DNA of 64,000 nt, from positions 15,500,001-15,564,000 of the forward strand of contig OU612065.1 of the NCBI GenBank assembly GCA_914767715.1, read 5' to 3'. The notes under the pieces are model-generated. The model was not told the origin of the DNA. It saw nothing but the letters and a program-made list of their open reading frames with translations, and did no database searches. Source of the stretch: Membranipora membranacea. Lineage: Eukaryota > Bryozoa > Gymnolaemata > Cheilostomatida > Membraniporidae. Shown here one piece after another: positions 48,901 through 60,787 of the stretch; position 1 is the first letter of the stretch, and each line of letters opens with the position of its first letter. Both the position numbers and the translations under genes were made by a program.

Positions 48901-51199
48901 TCATCAAGGTCATGATAGAATGTTGGATACATGATCTTCTGTTCTCGGATAAACTGGTTACACAGTGATTCTATTCTTGTTATCATTTCAGGTTTCATCT
49001 GAGGAGTATCAAACTCTATCTTACACATAGTGTCACCCAAACTCCTGTCCAAAACAAGCAATATATGGGCAATATTAGATCAAGTTTGATCAAGTTTGCC
49101 TGCATTCCAGTTGCTCACGCCGCCTATGGTATGGCAAGTGGAGGAGGAGCAACTCCAAATGCAGGCAATTGTACCAAACTTGGTGCAGGGCAATAATATG
49201 GGTTAATGTTGGATAACCCTTTGTCAAAAGTCTCTGCGAAAATAAGGTAACTTACTACGTAAAACATACATATCTTCCAATGCGGAGGAGGCACAAACAT
49301 AATTGTGTTTTGCGGTCTAATCAACAAGTCTTCTTGAGACACTGACAAATGTTGTACATGTTTACTTTTCGTCACCACAGCAGCCAACTCTCATGTATCT
49401 GGACAAAATTCTCCCATGTCTTTTGACCATGTAACTCAGAAAGAGAGAATTTTTCCTTAATTGAAGTTACCCATCTTTGAGCGAATTGTGCAAACAGAGG
49501 TTTGACTAAAGTCTCGGGATAGCTTATTGCAAAGATACAGACAAATTATTTACAATACTAGTGGCATTTAAATGACATCAGACTCACCATGAGGTGGTGT
49601 TAAGATTATATTCTGTTTCTGCAACGGCTGATATAAGATGCTGAGCTGCAATTATGAAATTGAAACTTATCGCATGTACATATGAATACACTGTCAGTCA
49701 AGAAATTGTCCCCTCAATGAAACATTCAAATAAAGAAGATAACTACTTGCTAATTATCAACGTATAGATACACGTGCACATGCAGCAGTGAATTAGATGC
49801 ATATTTCCTCAGTGTAAATCTTTGAACATTGTCAGTGACAACTAGTGGATCATTTACCTGAGTGCTGTTGCATGTGGTCAAAGCGCCTCACCCAGTCAAC
49901 CTTGATAAGCACTTCTGTGCCAGGGTCCACAGGAACAGGTGTAAAGTTGATAGTTTTACCAGACTTGTCATTATATACCTTCAACACTGGGGCATTGTCT
50001 ATCTACAAAACATTAGCAAATAACAATGGCTAGGTTTACAAGTGAACTTCAATTCATGCGACAATAATATTGGGTCTATGAAATCCAGCACAGAAATACC
50101 AAAGCATGTTTTGTTACTAACACTACATGATGCTAAGCAGCCCAGTATAAGTACTTATGCGGTAATGGTTACATATCACAAACTTACCATTCCACGATCA
50201 TCAGGCTACAAAAAATAAGAAGGTAGCAGTATACATTACTTGAAGATAAGAAATCATTCTTGTATTGATAATTAATAGATTACGTCTTGTTTATGCCAAA
50301 TTAAAGTCTTTGTGTGTAAGTTTCATTAAGGAAATAGCACACACATATTTGATACATAGAAATAATCATTTAGACCACAGTGAATCTTAATTCAGACCTA
50401 AGGATAGCTAGAATATATCGCAATTTTTCTTCATGTCATCACTTGTAAAAACATGTTGAAAGATAGGGATGACTTGAGTACCCACCTTATCTGAGCATCT
50501 ATAAATAAATCATATTTTTATCTACTTCAGTGGATGTTTGATTCAAAGAGATACAAACACTTGGTGGTCTTACCTGTCCACCGCCCTCAGGGAATAGTAC
50601 AGAGTCTTTGAGGGTGATGTGATATCCTGGCATTGATGAGCCATTGATTTTTTCGGTTGCAGCTTCACATGATTCTACCGAGGTTGTTAGCTGCAGGAAA
50701 TGAGAATGTAAATTAAATTTCGATGTTGGATCTAATGGTCCACTTTGTATTTGATTTGGTTGATTAAAATCAGAGGGTCCTATCGCACGCCACACCCCGA
50801 AGCATGGGCGGCGTGATATTGGATGCCTTAAGGGCGCAAGTCTTTTTCTCGGTTTGTAGGCAGGTCTGAGCACGTCATGGTGGCCAACCAAACCCCAGCA
50901 GTCAATGGACTGCAGTTTGATTAAAACCCACGACTTTCAGCGCTTACACACTAAAAGACTGGCGCTCCAACCAACTGAGCAACCTTCCACTCCTACTTAT
51001 CACTTGGTAGTTAACGTGTGCAAAAATGATGCATATATCTCTTCTTGCCAAATGCAGACTAAAATCATACTTTTAAATATTGGTGTTCAGTAGAACCATT
51101 AACGGGAACAGTTTCTTTATATAAAAAATAATCGAGAAAACTCGAATGTTGATAACTTACCTCTTTTAAATAAGAGTCTCTTTGACAAGCTAATGCCAT
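45977..51199 (-). CDS. AARSD1: Alanyl-tRNA editing protein AARSD1 (AlaX family)
   Basis: Cytosolic trans-editing factor that hydrolyses Ser mischarged on tRNA-Ala. Thirteen exons on the minus strand: 51161-51199, 50574-50690, 50188-50205, 49858-50002, 49588-49645, 48885-49044, 48488-48604, 48066-48196, 47707-47773, 47290-47387, 46805-46859, 46338-46435, 45977-46115. Total 413 aa, almost the human length. Zinc ligands are visible as H101-x3-H105 (HMQQHS) and C206/C207-x3-H210 (CCGTH). Other family blocks are LFPEGGGQ (end of exon 2), PDDRG (exon 3, only 18 nt) and KLVGTEKGKKG. It begins MALACQRDSYLKE, like other family members. The frame is also open upstream to a Met at 51295, so a longer start is possible. 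It lies tail to tail with the kelch gene. Introns contain a SINE, a MITE and an 80-base palindrome. Confidence 0.96.
46981..47061 (-). repeat. tRNA-derived SINE head in AARSD1 intron 10
   Basis: On the minus strand, an A-box-like TAGTTAGCAAGG (47040-47051) and a B-box GGTTCAATTCC (46987-46997) at tRNA spacing. The ends GTTGATGG and CCATCAC can partly pair. Folding of the anticodon arm is poor, so a SINE or tRNA pseudogene. Confidence 0.55.
47938..48017. repeat. Near-perfect 80-base palindrome in AARSD1 intron 8
   Basis: Arms of about 39 bases begin ATTTAAGTTGTAAGAG and meet at TCATAAATTTTATGA with essentially no loop. Only one mismatch and a single-base indel are visible. Transcribed within the intron, it would form a long hairpin. 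Confidence 0.85.
49078..49195. repeat. MITE-like inverted repeat in AARSD1 intron 5
   Basis: TTTGCCTGCATTCCAGTTGCTC on the left is mirrored by GGAGCAACTCCAAATGCAGGCAA on the right. The outer ends are ATCAAGTTTG and CCAAACTTGG. Same family as 43866-43965. Confidence 0.65.
50760..50987 (-). repeat. tRNA-Lys-like SINE in AARSD1 intron 1
   Basis: On the minus strand the head reads GCTCAGTTGGTTGGAGC (50964-50980), then a CAGTCTTTTAG anticodon-arm-like piece, then GGGTTTTAATC as a B-box (50919-50929). A body of about 150 bases follows, containing CACGCCGCCCATGCTTCGGG. This order is that of a tRNA-derived SINE. Lys origin is suggested by CTTTTA in the anticodon loop. Confidence 0.65.
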
Positions 51200-51299
51200 T
51201 CCGCTGGCTGGAACTAGTTGGGCCTTCACAACATAGACCTGCTGGATAAGAACTGTTAGAAATGAGCATGAATTGACGAAAACTAGTTTATACATAATC

Positions 51300-53246
51300 T
51301 GTTAATACGTGAGAGCAAGGAGTCACTCCTTGGTGAGAGGAAGCCATGTTTAGGTGTATAAGTGTTATAGATATTTCAGTCCCCATGACCTAAGGATATA
51401 GGAGAGGAACATGGCCAGTATTCTACATAGTGGAGTGGGCCACATCTCAAATGGTAACCTTGGACTTGGTTACTCCTTGGTTGGACCAAGGTGTCTTTTA
51501 CTCCTTGGTTGGACTGTGGGACGAGTCATTAATATATATATATACCACTTACTTACTATATACCATCTATAATAATATGATAGTTAAGTTATAGATAGTT
51601 AGGTAGTCCTAAAACACATCATTGAATGCAATGGAACAGGTGCGCATGGATATCCTATCTCTCCAACCCCAACAAAAAGGGTAAGGAAAAGTAAGTGAAT
51701 AAGATAGATCTTGAACACACAGGCCCACTAAATTGTGTGGGTGGTAAAATCTAAGAAACCCTGCCGAGTGTGAATTTAGCAACTTTTAATCTCATGTCTG
51801 TTAAAGTGAAACTAATTATCCTAGCCCTATATTATGAAGAAGTATTTGATCGCCCCTACTCATTACAAGTATCTTAGGAATATAGGCAAATTTTTCACTA
51901 GACAACTAGTGAACATTGTATATTACTACAAATGCTAGTAAAGTGTCAATGCACAACGCCATGTCACTATTGCATTCTGGGTTAAAACTTTTGCTGGGAA
52001 GTTTTTTGGTGGCAACCACAGAAGTTGTTAGTAATCAACCTAGTAGTAGAAGAATCACTGACTCTGAGCCTAAATGAATAATTTTGCTGCTTGTATACCA
52101 TCAGTTATCAGATAAATATACAGTGATATTGGATTAAGCCTTAATATAATCAGGTAAGCTCTAATTTGAAAAATAAATGATAGTTGAGTGCAAGCCCAAT
52201 CTCTGTCTGTTAAAAATAAAAAAACTGCCAAAAAAGGTGATTTTTCAAATTCTTAGCCTTTAGGTCAATCTGATGAGAATAATCCACTGTGTGAGATCCA
52301 GGCCTTAAAATACTTATTATGACGTAATGTGCATTATTCATATTATCACCACTTCTTATTGTTTGCTCACCACTCACTTACCAAACTCACTGGCCTGGGC
52401 TGTAGTTTCAATTATATAGACTAGAGTACTTCATACCTTTCTTACTAATAATCATGGGAACTAAATTTACTGAACAAATTTATGAGGTACCTAGGTTTAT
52501 ATTTTGATACTAAGACCAGTTCCCAAGCTCCATTTGTTGGCTCAACAGCAAGTCCTTCTCTTGTGGTGTTTATAATGATTATGATTAGGCGTTGTTGTAG
52601 GTTGTTTGATAGTAATACTACTACTACAGATAACAATCTGTCTATTGTTATAAATGATAAAAGGTGCATTAACCTATTGGCAGTGATAGAAAACAGCGAA
52701 TGCAGTTGTTGTGCTGTCCCTGAAACCTACGTCTTGCTGAAACTTCACTACTAAGTTATTTGGTTGGTGCACTAATTCAAGAGTCCGTCTAACACCTTGC
52801 ACTAATAGAACCCATTATTATTTTTTATTCTCAATTCAAAAAATAAATAAATTTAGCCTTTGATAATGTCAATGTCTACAATAGTATACAATTGAACTGA
52901 GATGTCAAATAGAATTTGATGAAATAATGCAATGTCCATAAAAAGTAGGGTCGTTTGATGTTAATTCCATCAATGTGAGCTGACACGGTTGTATTTTACT
53001 ATCTTACTCTGTTTTGTGTTCTTGACCGGCTTTTGAAATGATGAGGAAGCTTTATCTCCTAAGCTCTGCAGCAGCTGTCTTTTGTTGTTGTTGCAAATAT
53101 GCAATATAGTTTAATCTATTTTTTGTAGGTTACAAGAAATAATACCATGAAAATTCACCAGTTCAATAATATCCTATTTCACTGAAGGTCATCCGATTGC
53201 CATAGCGCCACACTCGTTTAAATCAGCAGAGCATACATATGAGTTC
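51300..53246. other. Divergent intergenic region between AARSD1 and the MBD5/6-like gene
   Basis: About 2 kb with no supported exon. Contains a small direct repeat of TACTCCTTGGTTGGAC near 51467-51515. May hold 5' untranslated exons of the MBD gene; an acceptor-like TTTTTTGTAG occurs near 53120-53129. Confidence 0.45.
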
Positions 53247-56200
53247 ATGGAGGAAAGTGAGCTACAAACGCAATCATCAGATGCCGACTGCAGACCTGTC
53301 GATTACAGTCTGATGAATAGCAGGTTATCGTCTTATGGGGATGAAACTTCCAAACTGCCAAGCTCTGAGAACCATCTCAAAAATGGATATAGTAGTAGCC
53401 TCAGCTTACTCATGTCAATGGCAAGTGACGTAAATAGAAACCTTTCTGTTATAAGATCATCTAGTCATGACGGAGACCTACAACGACGGACTGCCAGTCC
53501 TAATCACGCCAGCCAGTTGCTCTTGGCAGCTGCATCAGTGGTAAATAAAACTAACAACGGTATGATTTCGCTACCTCCTGCAGAAAGCCTCATACCTAAT
53601 GTTGTGAGTACGCTCTCCACTACTATCAGTAATCAAGTTCCAGCAATTCAACCTCCATACAGAGCTGAGGATAGTACCGCAGTGTCATTTTCTGCAAAGT
53701 CTACAATGAGCACGGGAGTCACAACAAGTCATATGATGAACTCTAGTATGTATGATCGAGGTATGACTGGAACTGGTCTACCAGCAATCGGTCTGCCACC
53801 TCTAAGCACAATAACTGACCCATCCTCACATTACAGTTTAGTGCTCAACACTGTTTCAAATTCAATGCAACCGGGCGTGATCACATCGAACAAAATGATG
53901 CCCCATGAAAGTCTCAGTAGCATAACTGCTAATATTCTCTCTCCGTCTGTCAACCCACTGCCACAGAAAATGATTCAAGTACCATTCCTATGGCAGAGAC
54001 ATAGCAGTGAGGATGGCATTCACTATGAAAGGTGAGTTTTGTGTTGCATACTTTTATGAGTCTTGTCATAAAAAAAACGAATCACTGTGATAGCAACCAA
54101 TAAGGGTTTTCAGATGCAAAACATCATAATTCTCCATAAGCTTACAGTCAGCTCAGGATTTGTATCTTGAGAGAAGACTGATAGTTTTGTGATATGGCTA
54201 CCAGTATAAGAATGCTGTGAATTGTATATAATAAAAACTTATTCCTCCTGTTTCATTGTATTATTATGGAGTGTGTCCAATAACATTATGATGGTTGCAA
54301 TATTTCTTCAATATCTATCATGTTTTCAGTCCGTCTGGGGAGATTTTAAAGTCTCTGGAAGAAGTCAAGCGGTATTTACTTTCTGATGAAACCTGCAAAT
54401 GTGGCCTATCATGCCCATTCCATGTCGAAAAAGTCTTCAACTTTGACTCAATGTATGAATCACGGCCTTGGGAGTTGTCTGACATCGACACACAATCAGA
54501 GAAAACATCAGTTCCATGCTGCCACAGAAAACACATAAACAGTAATGCATTAGCCAAGCAATGTAAAGCAATACCTAAGCCTGTCAAACCAACACCACCT
54601 AGACGAAGAGGTAGGTGTTGATATTTACACAGGATTTGTGGTATAAAATTGGCATGGAGTCAATGTTATTATAATTGAGATTGTGGGGATGTTTGGTTTA
54701 CTTTACCACCATGAACTGTCTGTGACTATTATATGAGCTTTTTGTGTTTGCCCATGTCTTCGAAACACAGACTCGTATCAATTTAATTTTCCAATGAGAT
54801 AATGACGCTGTCTCTTTTACCATGCACTTTATTATGACCACCACTAAGTGTAAAATTATGTCTCAATGTAGCATTATGGAATTAAGCCTTTATTCCGTAA
54901 CACATATTCTTTAGTTTATATATTGTGGCCTCCTTTAGCATTATCCTTACTCCAAATCATGCTGACATTTGATGATGACGCTTAACACCAATTTGTGTGT
55001 CCTCAGTTCTCATTTCGATGAAATGACATATTTATTAGTGATTTAATGGGAAAATAACTCCAAACAAAGTCTTCAATAATAGAATTTCTTCCCACTCCAC
55101 AGGTTGTTTTTCTGTTTGTTGTTAAAAGGTAAATATCTCCTCGTTTAAGCACACCGTTGATACCGCCCTGGCGAGACAGTTTGCAACGTAAGGTGTGCAT
55201 CGCTGTGAAAATAAATTTTTCCCACCATTCAGTTTATTTTACTGTTTGGCAGTTCAAAAGAGTGCATCTAGGACTGGATCCAATAGAAAGCCTCCAAGTC
55301 GCCCTGTTGGCGGCAGCAGTAAAAAAGTCTGTGATATGTTAGCGGAGAGGAACCGAGTGGATGGCAGATCATCGGCGTTATCTTCAGCCACGGAGAGTAG
55401 AGTTACACCGATCCCTCCAATAGAAACTGTGATGAGAAGTCCGCTGCCTGATGCATCTACCGTTCTGTCCAACCATCACGAGCAAGGTAGGCTAACCATC
55501 CACCTGATCAAGCAAGATTCGAGATCCTGATTGTTTTTCGAGAGCATCTTAAAATACTTTTTTTAAACAATTAACAGAGAAAGGTAGAATACCTTTGTGA
55601 TTTCTCATCATAGAGCTAATGGTTGGAACGTAGGTTATGTAGTTTTGTGTGTTGAGCATTGAAATAATTCAATTTTCAGGCATACTGCCTCCATCGATGG
55701 CTTCTCCCAGATTACCACCAGAACTGATGTCACCAAGAGTACCAATGTTATCTCCTCATGCAATATCTCCCTCTGGTGGAGGTCACATGGTACCAGTGAT
55801 TGCTCATACAGGATACCCTCCCTCAGGTCCACCTACACACCTCAATGGTCATCACTCACAACAACATACACCACCTATGTATGGCAGAGCTCTTCACGAG
55901 CCAGGTATGCTTTATGCATCTGGGTGTAAACTTTACTTTTTCCAAGCTTTTGGCTTTATGACATTGCACAATTTTATGTACAAAAGTATTCCATCCGATT
56001 TGACCTCAATCTAGGGCATTTTATCAGTTTTACTAGGCTATAAGACATAAACAAAATTCTGCGAGTAGCTTTATGCTCTATGATTTGCTCCACTATGTGA
56101 TCCATGGTTTCCAGCTTATGTTATCTCATTCAGAATTTCACATCCTGTTTGTAAAAATGTGGTTGTCATGGTGATTTGTCATGGTACCAGGTAACTATGA

Positions 56201-58008
56201 GTGAAAAATTGGGTTGTTTATGTGCAGAGGGCCAATTGCAAACAACTCTTTACAGCGGGAAAATAATTGACAGTGATTTATCTGTTTAAAAATGGTTTTT
56301 CATGCTATCATCTTTTTTAGTTCATCATTTAAAGTTTTTAATCCAGGTTTGCGATCGCCACCAAGTCATCAGGGATACAGCTCAATGATTCCAGGATTAC
56401 CTTCTCAGAGCCCTTATCAACCCGGGTTCGAGCTTATGCACCATCAACTAAGAGGATGGAATGCTGGCATTCCAGGTCATAATATGCCACCACCCGGTGC
56501 ACAATTTGCAGCTCCAACTTGGCAGCCCAGGACAGACCCTGTCGCACCTACACCACCTAAAAAGAGAAGAAGACGGGCCAGCAGCAAATCAAGTAATGGA
56601 GGAAACAGTGATACGGGTTATACATCAGAGTTATCGTCACCTGCTCTTGTATCTCCTAGCAAAACAAAAACAGGAGCGCTGGTAGACAACTCTCATCCAC
56701 ATAAATCACAGGTAATTGGAAACATAGACATGGAGGCATGACAGGACTTGTATTTGTTAGTGGGATGTGACTTACAAAATGACCACACTAGAGAGTAGCT
56801 TTGCTAGTTTCAGTCCAATATATTTAAAATATGTGAGAAGGGATTTTTTTCGAAATGAAAAAAAAGTAGATGTGTTTTGTTCCTGTATTGGAATAGCTCT
56901 TGACCTGAAATAATTAATTTCTCAACTACTTGTACAGGTTGTGATTGAAGATATATCGAAAGGATCTCCAGCTCACTCCTCACCTGCCAGCAAACCAAGT
57001 GACACAGCTGTCAACTCATCAAGTACAACAAGCGCTTGCTCGGCTAGCACTGAGTCAGAGAAGCCAAGTCCTGTTATCCCCAGCAGTCCCCTGCCAACAT
57101 CCAGCACAACCTCAGCTTTACCATATCACTCTGACCACATATTCAATAGAATGCAGGCCAGGCCAACAATGCCGCCATATGGATTACACAATGGTGGTTT
57201 GGCATACATGGATGCAATGCACTTATCAAGAGGACAACTTCCACCTGGTTACCCTCAGCTACCAGCTCAGAGCCAGCTGCCTCCTATGTATCTGCCTGGG
57301 ATGCCGATTGGTAGGTATCCTCCACCCAGTCAGATTGGTCCGCCCTCTGCTGGACAGGTCATGAGAGGAGTATATTCTCGATTACCCACAGAGGCTCCTA
57401 GCAATAAACCTGTTCATGTACCTGTTGTTAGAAAGAATAGCAGTGGGGGTGGAGATGCTGAAAATATGGCAGATAAATCCAATGCAGAGAAACAAGACAT
57501 AGAAATACTCAATTCAAAAAGTATAAATGAAAAACGTCAAACCTCACCACAAACAATGGGTAAAGAATCCACAACCAGTCAGCCCACTGGTCACAGTCCT
57601 AGCCTGAATGGAGCTGCATATCAGCATGGTCTGATCCCACCTGGATTCTTCCCTGGGCCAGCTGGGGCAGGCCTGAGGTTACCAGGGGAAATGTTACCTC
57701 CACATCTAAATCAACCTGTACATATGATGAGAACACCTGATGGACAGCTTTTCTATAGATACGCTAGTCCTAGAATGCCAATACATACTCCGATGTACCC
57801 ACCAGGTTATGGCCCTATGATTCAGCCCCCTTTTTTATCCCCAAATCAGGACTACCCACATGCCACAGCATTAAGTCCTAAACGCAAGCGTAGAAAAGCC
57901 TCATCAAAGACAGTCATTGAATCTCACTCAGCGATTTTAGCTGCTTCTAATGACCAGCCTGAAAACTTGAGTAAAAAGCCAGATGACAAAACGAACAAAA
58001 CTGGTTAG
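53247..58008 (+). CDS. MBD5/MBD6-like methyl-CpG-binding-domain chromatin protein
   Basis: Nuclear protein; vertebrate MBD5/6 associate with the PR-DUB (BAP1/ASXL) H2A deubiquitinase. Exons: 53247-54031, 54330-54610, 55253-55486, 55680-55904, 56347-56711, 56938-58008; total 986 aa. The MBD spans about 245-301 across the exon 1/2 junction, with VPFLWQR, SPSGEIL, the Cys cluster TCKCGLSCP and ending KVFNFD, which is the MBD5/6 form. About 244 Ser/Thr-rich residues precede it, whereas vertebrate MBD5/6 have the domain near the N-terminus. The rest is Pro/Ser/Gly/Met-rich low complexity. Two similar basic modules, KKRRRRASSK (exon 5) and KRKRRKASSK (exon 6), look like nuclear localisation or DNA-contact patches. 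Near the C-terminus PENLSKK resembles a CtBP-binding motif. No PWWP domain follows before the stop, which is closer to MBD6. Confidence 0.9.
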
Positions 58009-58482
58009 TCTCTTGATGAATTTCTATTTTCTGTCATTCTATGCAAAAAATTGAGAACCACTACGCTTTTCGTTATATATTTGACGCATGAAAAAAGTCT
58101 CACTGAAATGCATTTACTAATTTTGATTCTAATGATTTGTCATAATTTCACATCCATTGATTCACCCTAATAGGCTATTAACCTATATTTTGTTTCTTCT
58201 TCAGTTTGGCCCTCTATTTATTTATCATTGTGTATATATTTACTACTCTGGTTGTGTGGATAAAGAAATGAACTGCAAATTTCTTTAAACTGGTATGATA
58301 ATTGTTAGAAAATGTTATTTATTTTAGATGATGTGATTCATGTTGTCACAGATGATATTTGTACAGACTATTTTGAATGTTGAGATATTTTATCTGATAT
58401 TATTATATAAAATAATAATGATTTATGTAGATATATACAAAATTACACAATGGATCATAGATAAGTTGTAATGATAATTCTG

Positions 58483-60388
58483 TTATTCAGCCATTTGCCC
58501 CTCTTCTTCTTCATCTTCCACTCCTCGTATGTACAGCACATTGTTACATCTAGAGTGAAAAGAGATAGGTAGGATACAAATAATGCTTCTAATGTTGTAT
58601 AACACCATACATATAATACATACATACAAAATATATTTTAGCCTAGCTTTCTGCATAATGATCACTAAATTTTGGTCCAGTACAGCTTATTCCTGTTTAT
58701 ACCGACTTCCATATTTCTCTGTTGGGTCTGCCTTGATGAAGCATATTTATAATATATATGTATATATTATATGAAAAAAAGAGAAATCAAAATTAGGCCT
58801 AGCAGTACATTTGGGGCTCCACAACTACTTTGATGAGGTATGCTGTAGGCTTTGGAATTATATCCCATGCATCCTGAGATAACAGCCTTATTGGAACACT
58901 GAAATTCTTGTATGATAAAGCACTCATGATTTATATAACTTTATTTTTCATGCCTATATGGTCACTACCATTGTTTATGGTCACTCCTAAGAAGCTTCTT
59001 TTTTAGGTTGCATAACAAAATTTACCAATAGAGCATAGCTTTGGGGCCAGACTAACCCGAAATAGTGATTGCATATACCAATATTTTTCAGTCAGTGCTA
59101 TCACCTATTCCCCCCAATACTTGGCCTTTCCACAGTTAAACCAGAGACTTCAACTGTAATCAAGCAGCAATAGCTTACAACTGCGTTACGGTGCAGATAT
59201 AAAATACATGAATTTTCTGACGATATGATAGTCGGAAAATTTGAATATCCATGTTTTTCATTTTATATACAAAGAAGTCAGAAAAAACAGTTTACACTGA
59301 AACCTACACCTACCTAATAAGGACCTCTCCTAGATTTCCTGCCAGGGCTCCATCGATGTACTCTTCAGTGTTGGCTAGCTGTAAGAAGAAAATAATGTGA
59401 TGATAAAAATGTATTGTAATACACAATCAATTATCTCAACAGTTGTGCATGCGTCATGGCAGGTTATCGTGGCAGGAAACCAAAATTTATATTTTTGAGT
59501 AATAATCTGTCTCAGATTTTTTGTGACCACTTACCTGAACATTCATGTAGCCATCGACCGAAACAAGGTAGCCTTTGTACTCCATGCCCCATTTCAGTTT
59601 TACCATAACAGGTTTACCGGTTAATCCATTTAAGAAAGGTTTAGGGTTCATAGGAAGAGTCTATAAAAGAAATAACTATTGCTTTCACAAGTTTTCTCTC
59701 CAACTTGGCCTAAATACTGGATTCGATTTCACACTGTCTTCATTACTACTGATTTTCTGGAAAGGCCGGACAGTGAATTACGTGTTGGTAAACCGTATTT
59801 GTTCATGATCTCAATTTCGCATAACATTATTATGACTATTTTCATAATAATATCATAATTTTATGTAATCATCATGTTGGAGAGAAGAGAAATGTTGTAT
59901 GGTGTGTAATTATTACTGTCTGTATCATTATTATTACTAATACTATCCATATTTATTATCAAAATTATTATATATAAATAATGAATATATACCTATAGGC
60001 TATATTATATATATATATATCATTTATCATCTTGTTTTGCAATTGAATTGCAATGCTACTCAACTTCTTCTGCAATTGTTGTTTATATGTATGCACAGGA
60101 CACGCCCTCTGCAGTCTGTGTAAGCCCTGAGGACAAACACTGGGGCACTCAACCGCTAGTATATGTATGTGCACATAACATCACTTGACTGGGTTTGTGA
60201 TTGTATTGTTGTAGTAAGTAGTATCTGCTTGAATGAATGATCATGTTGAGGAGCAACTTTTATTTCTCTCATTTGCTGCTCTTTCTACACATCAAGTATA
60301 AGACTCACTCTTTATCTATCAACATTTAGCTATCTATATACCCTGTAACAATAATGTGAAAAATACATAACTTATCACTTACCGCCAT
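58483..60388 (-). CDS. SNRPF: Small nuclear ribonucleoprotein F (Sm F)
   Basis: Core Sm-ring protein of the spliceosomal U snRNPs. Four exons on the minus strand: 60383-60388 (just ATG GCG), 59535-59660, 59314-59378, 58483-58549; total 87 aa, against 86 in human. The sequence covers the whole Sm fold: [20 protein letters not shown], then [16 protein letters not shown] (Sm1), then [16 protein letters not shown] (Sm2) and an acidic tail [11 protein letters not shown]. It is tail to tail with the MBD5/6-like gene, 474 bases apart. Nothing unusual in the product. Confidence 0.97.
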
Positions 60389-60787
60389 TTTTTATGTGTT
60401 AGGCTTTAGGTATCAATGAATATGTTTTTTACTCTTTTTCCTTTTCTCCACTTTTGTCATTGATCAAATCGAAATTACACGTTCAGTGATTGCGCATGCT
60501 CAGCAGGATGTTCACAATAGACATGGAATAAATTAAGTACACACTTTCTCATTCGTTTCTGCTTGATTGATGTCTGGATTGTAAAGTGAAACTACAAGTT
60601 GAGGACTTCAGTTTGGAAAAAAATTGTCATAGTACTCAGTATAGGTGAAATCAAGATATCACACCACAAGTAAGCCTTACAATGTCTTACTCATGATCAC
60701 TGCAGCAGAACATAATGCACACATTTTCATCTAGCACACAATAGCATCACACAACTAGATAGGATAGGCCATATCTGGTATATATAA

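Noticed and set aside
51200-51295. Longer AARSD1 N-terminus starting at 51295
   Set aside because: The frame is open, but the family starts at the MALACQRD-type Met and the upstream codons have no family similarity; kept only as an alternative start.
58004-58482. Splice donor GTTAGT at the MBD5/6-like stop leading to a PWWP-coding exon
   Set aside because: No PWWP-like or other coding exon is visible on the plus strand before SNRPF, and the in-frame TAG gives a natural end.
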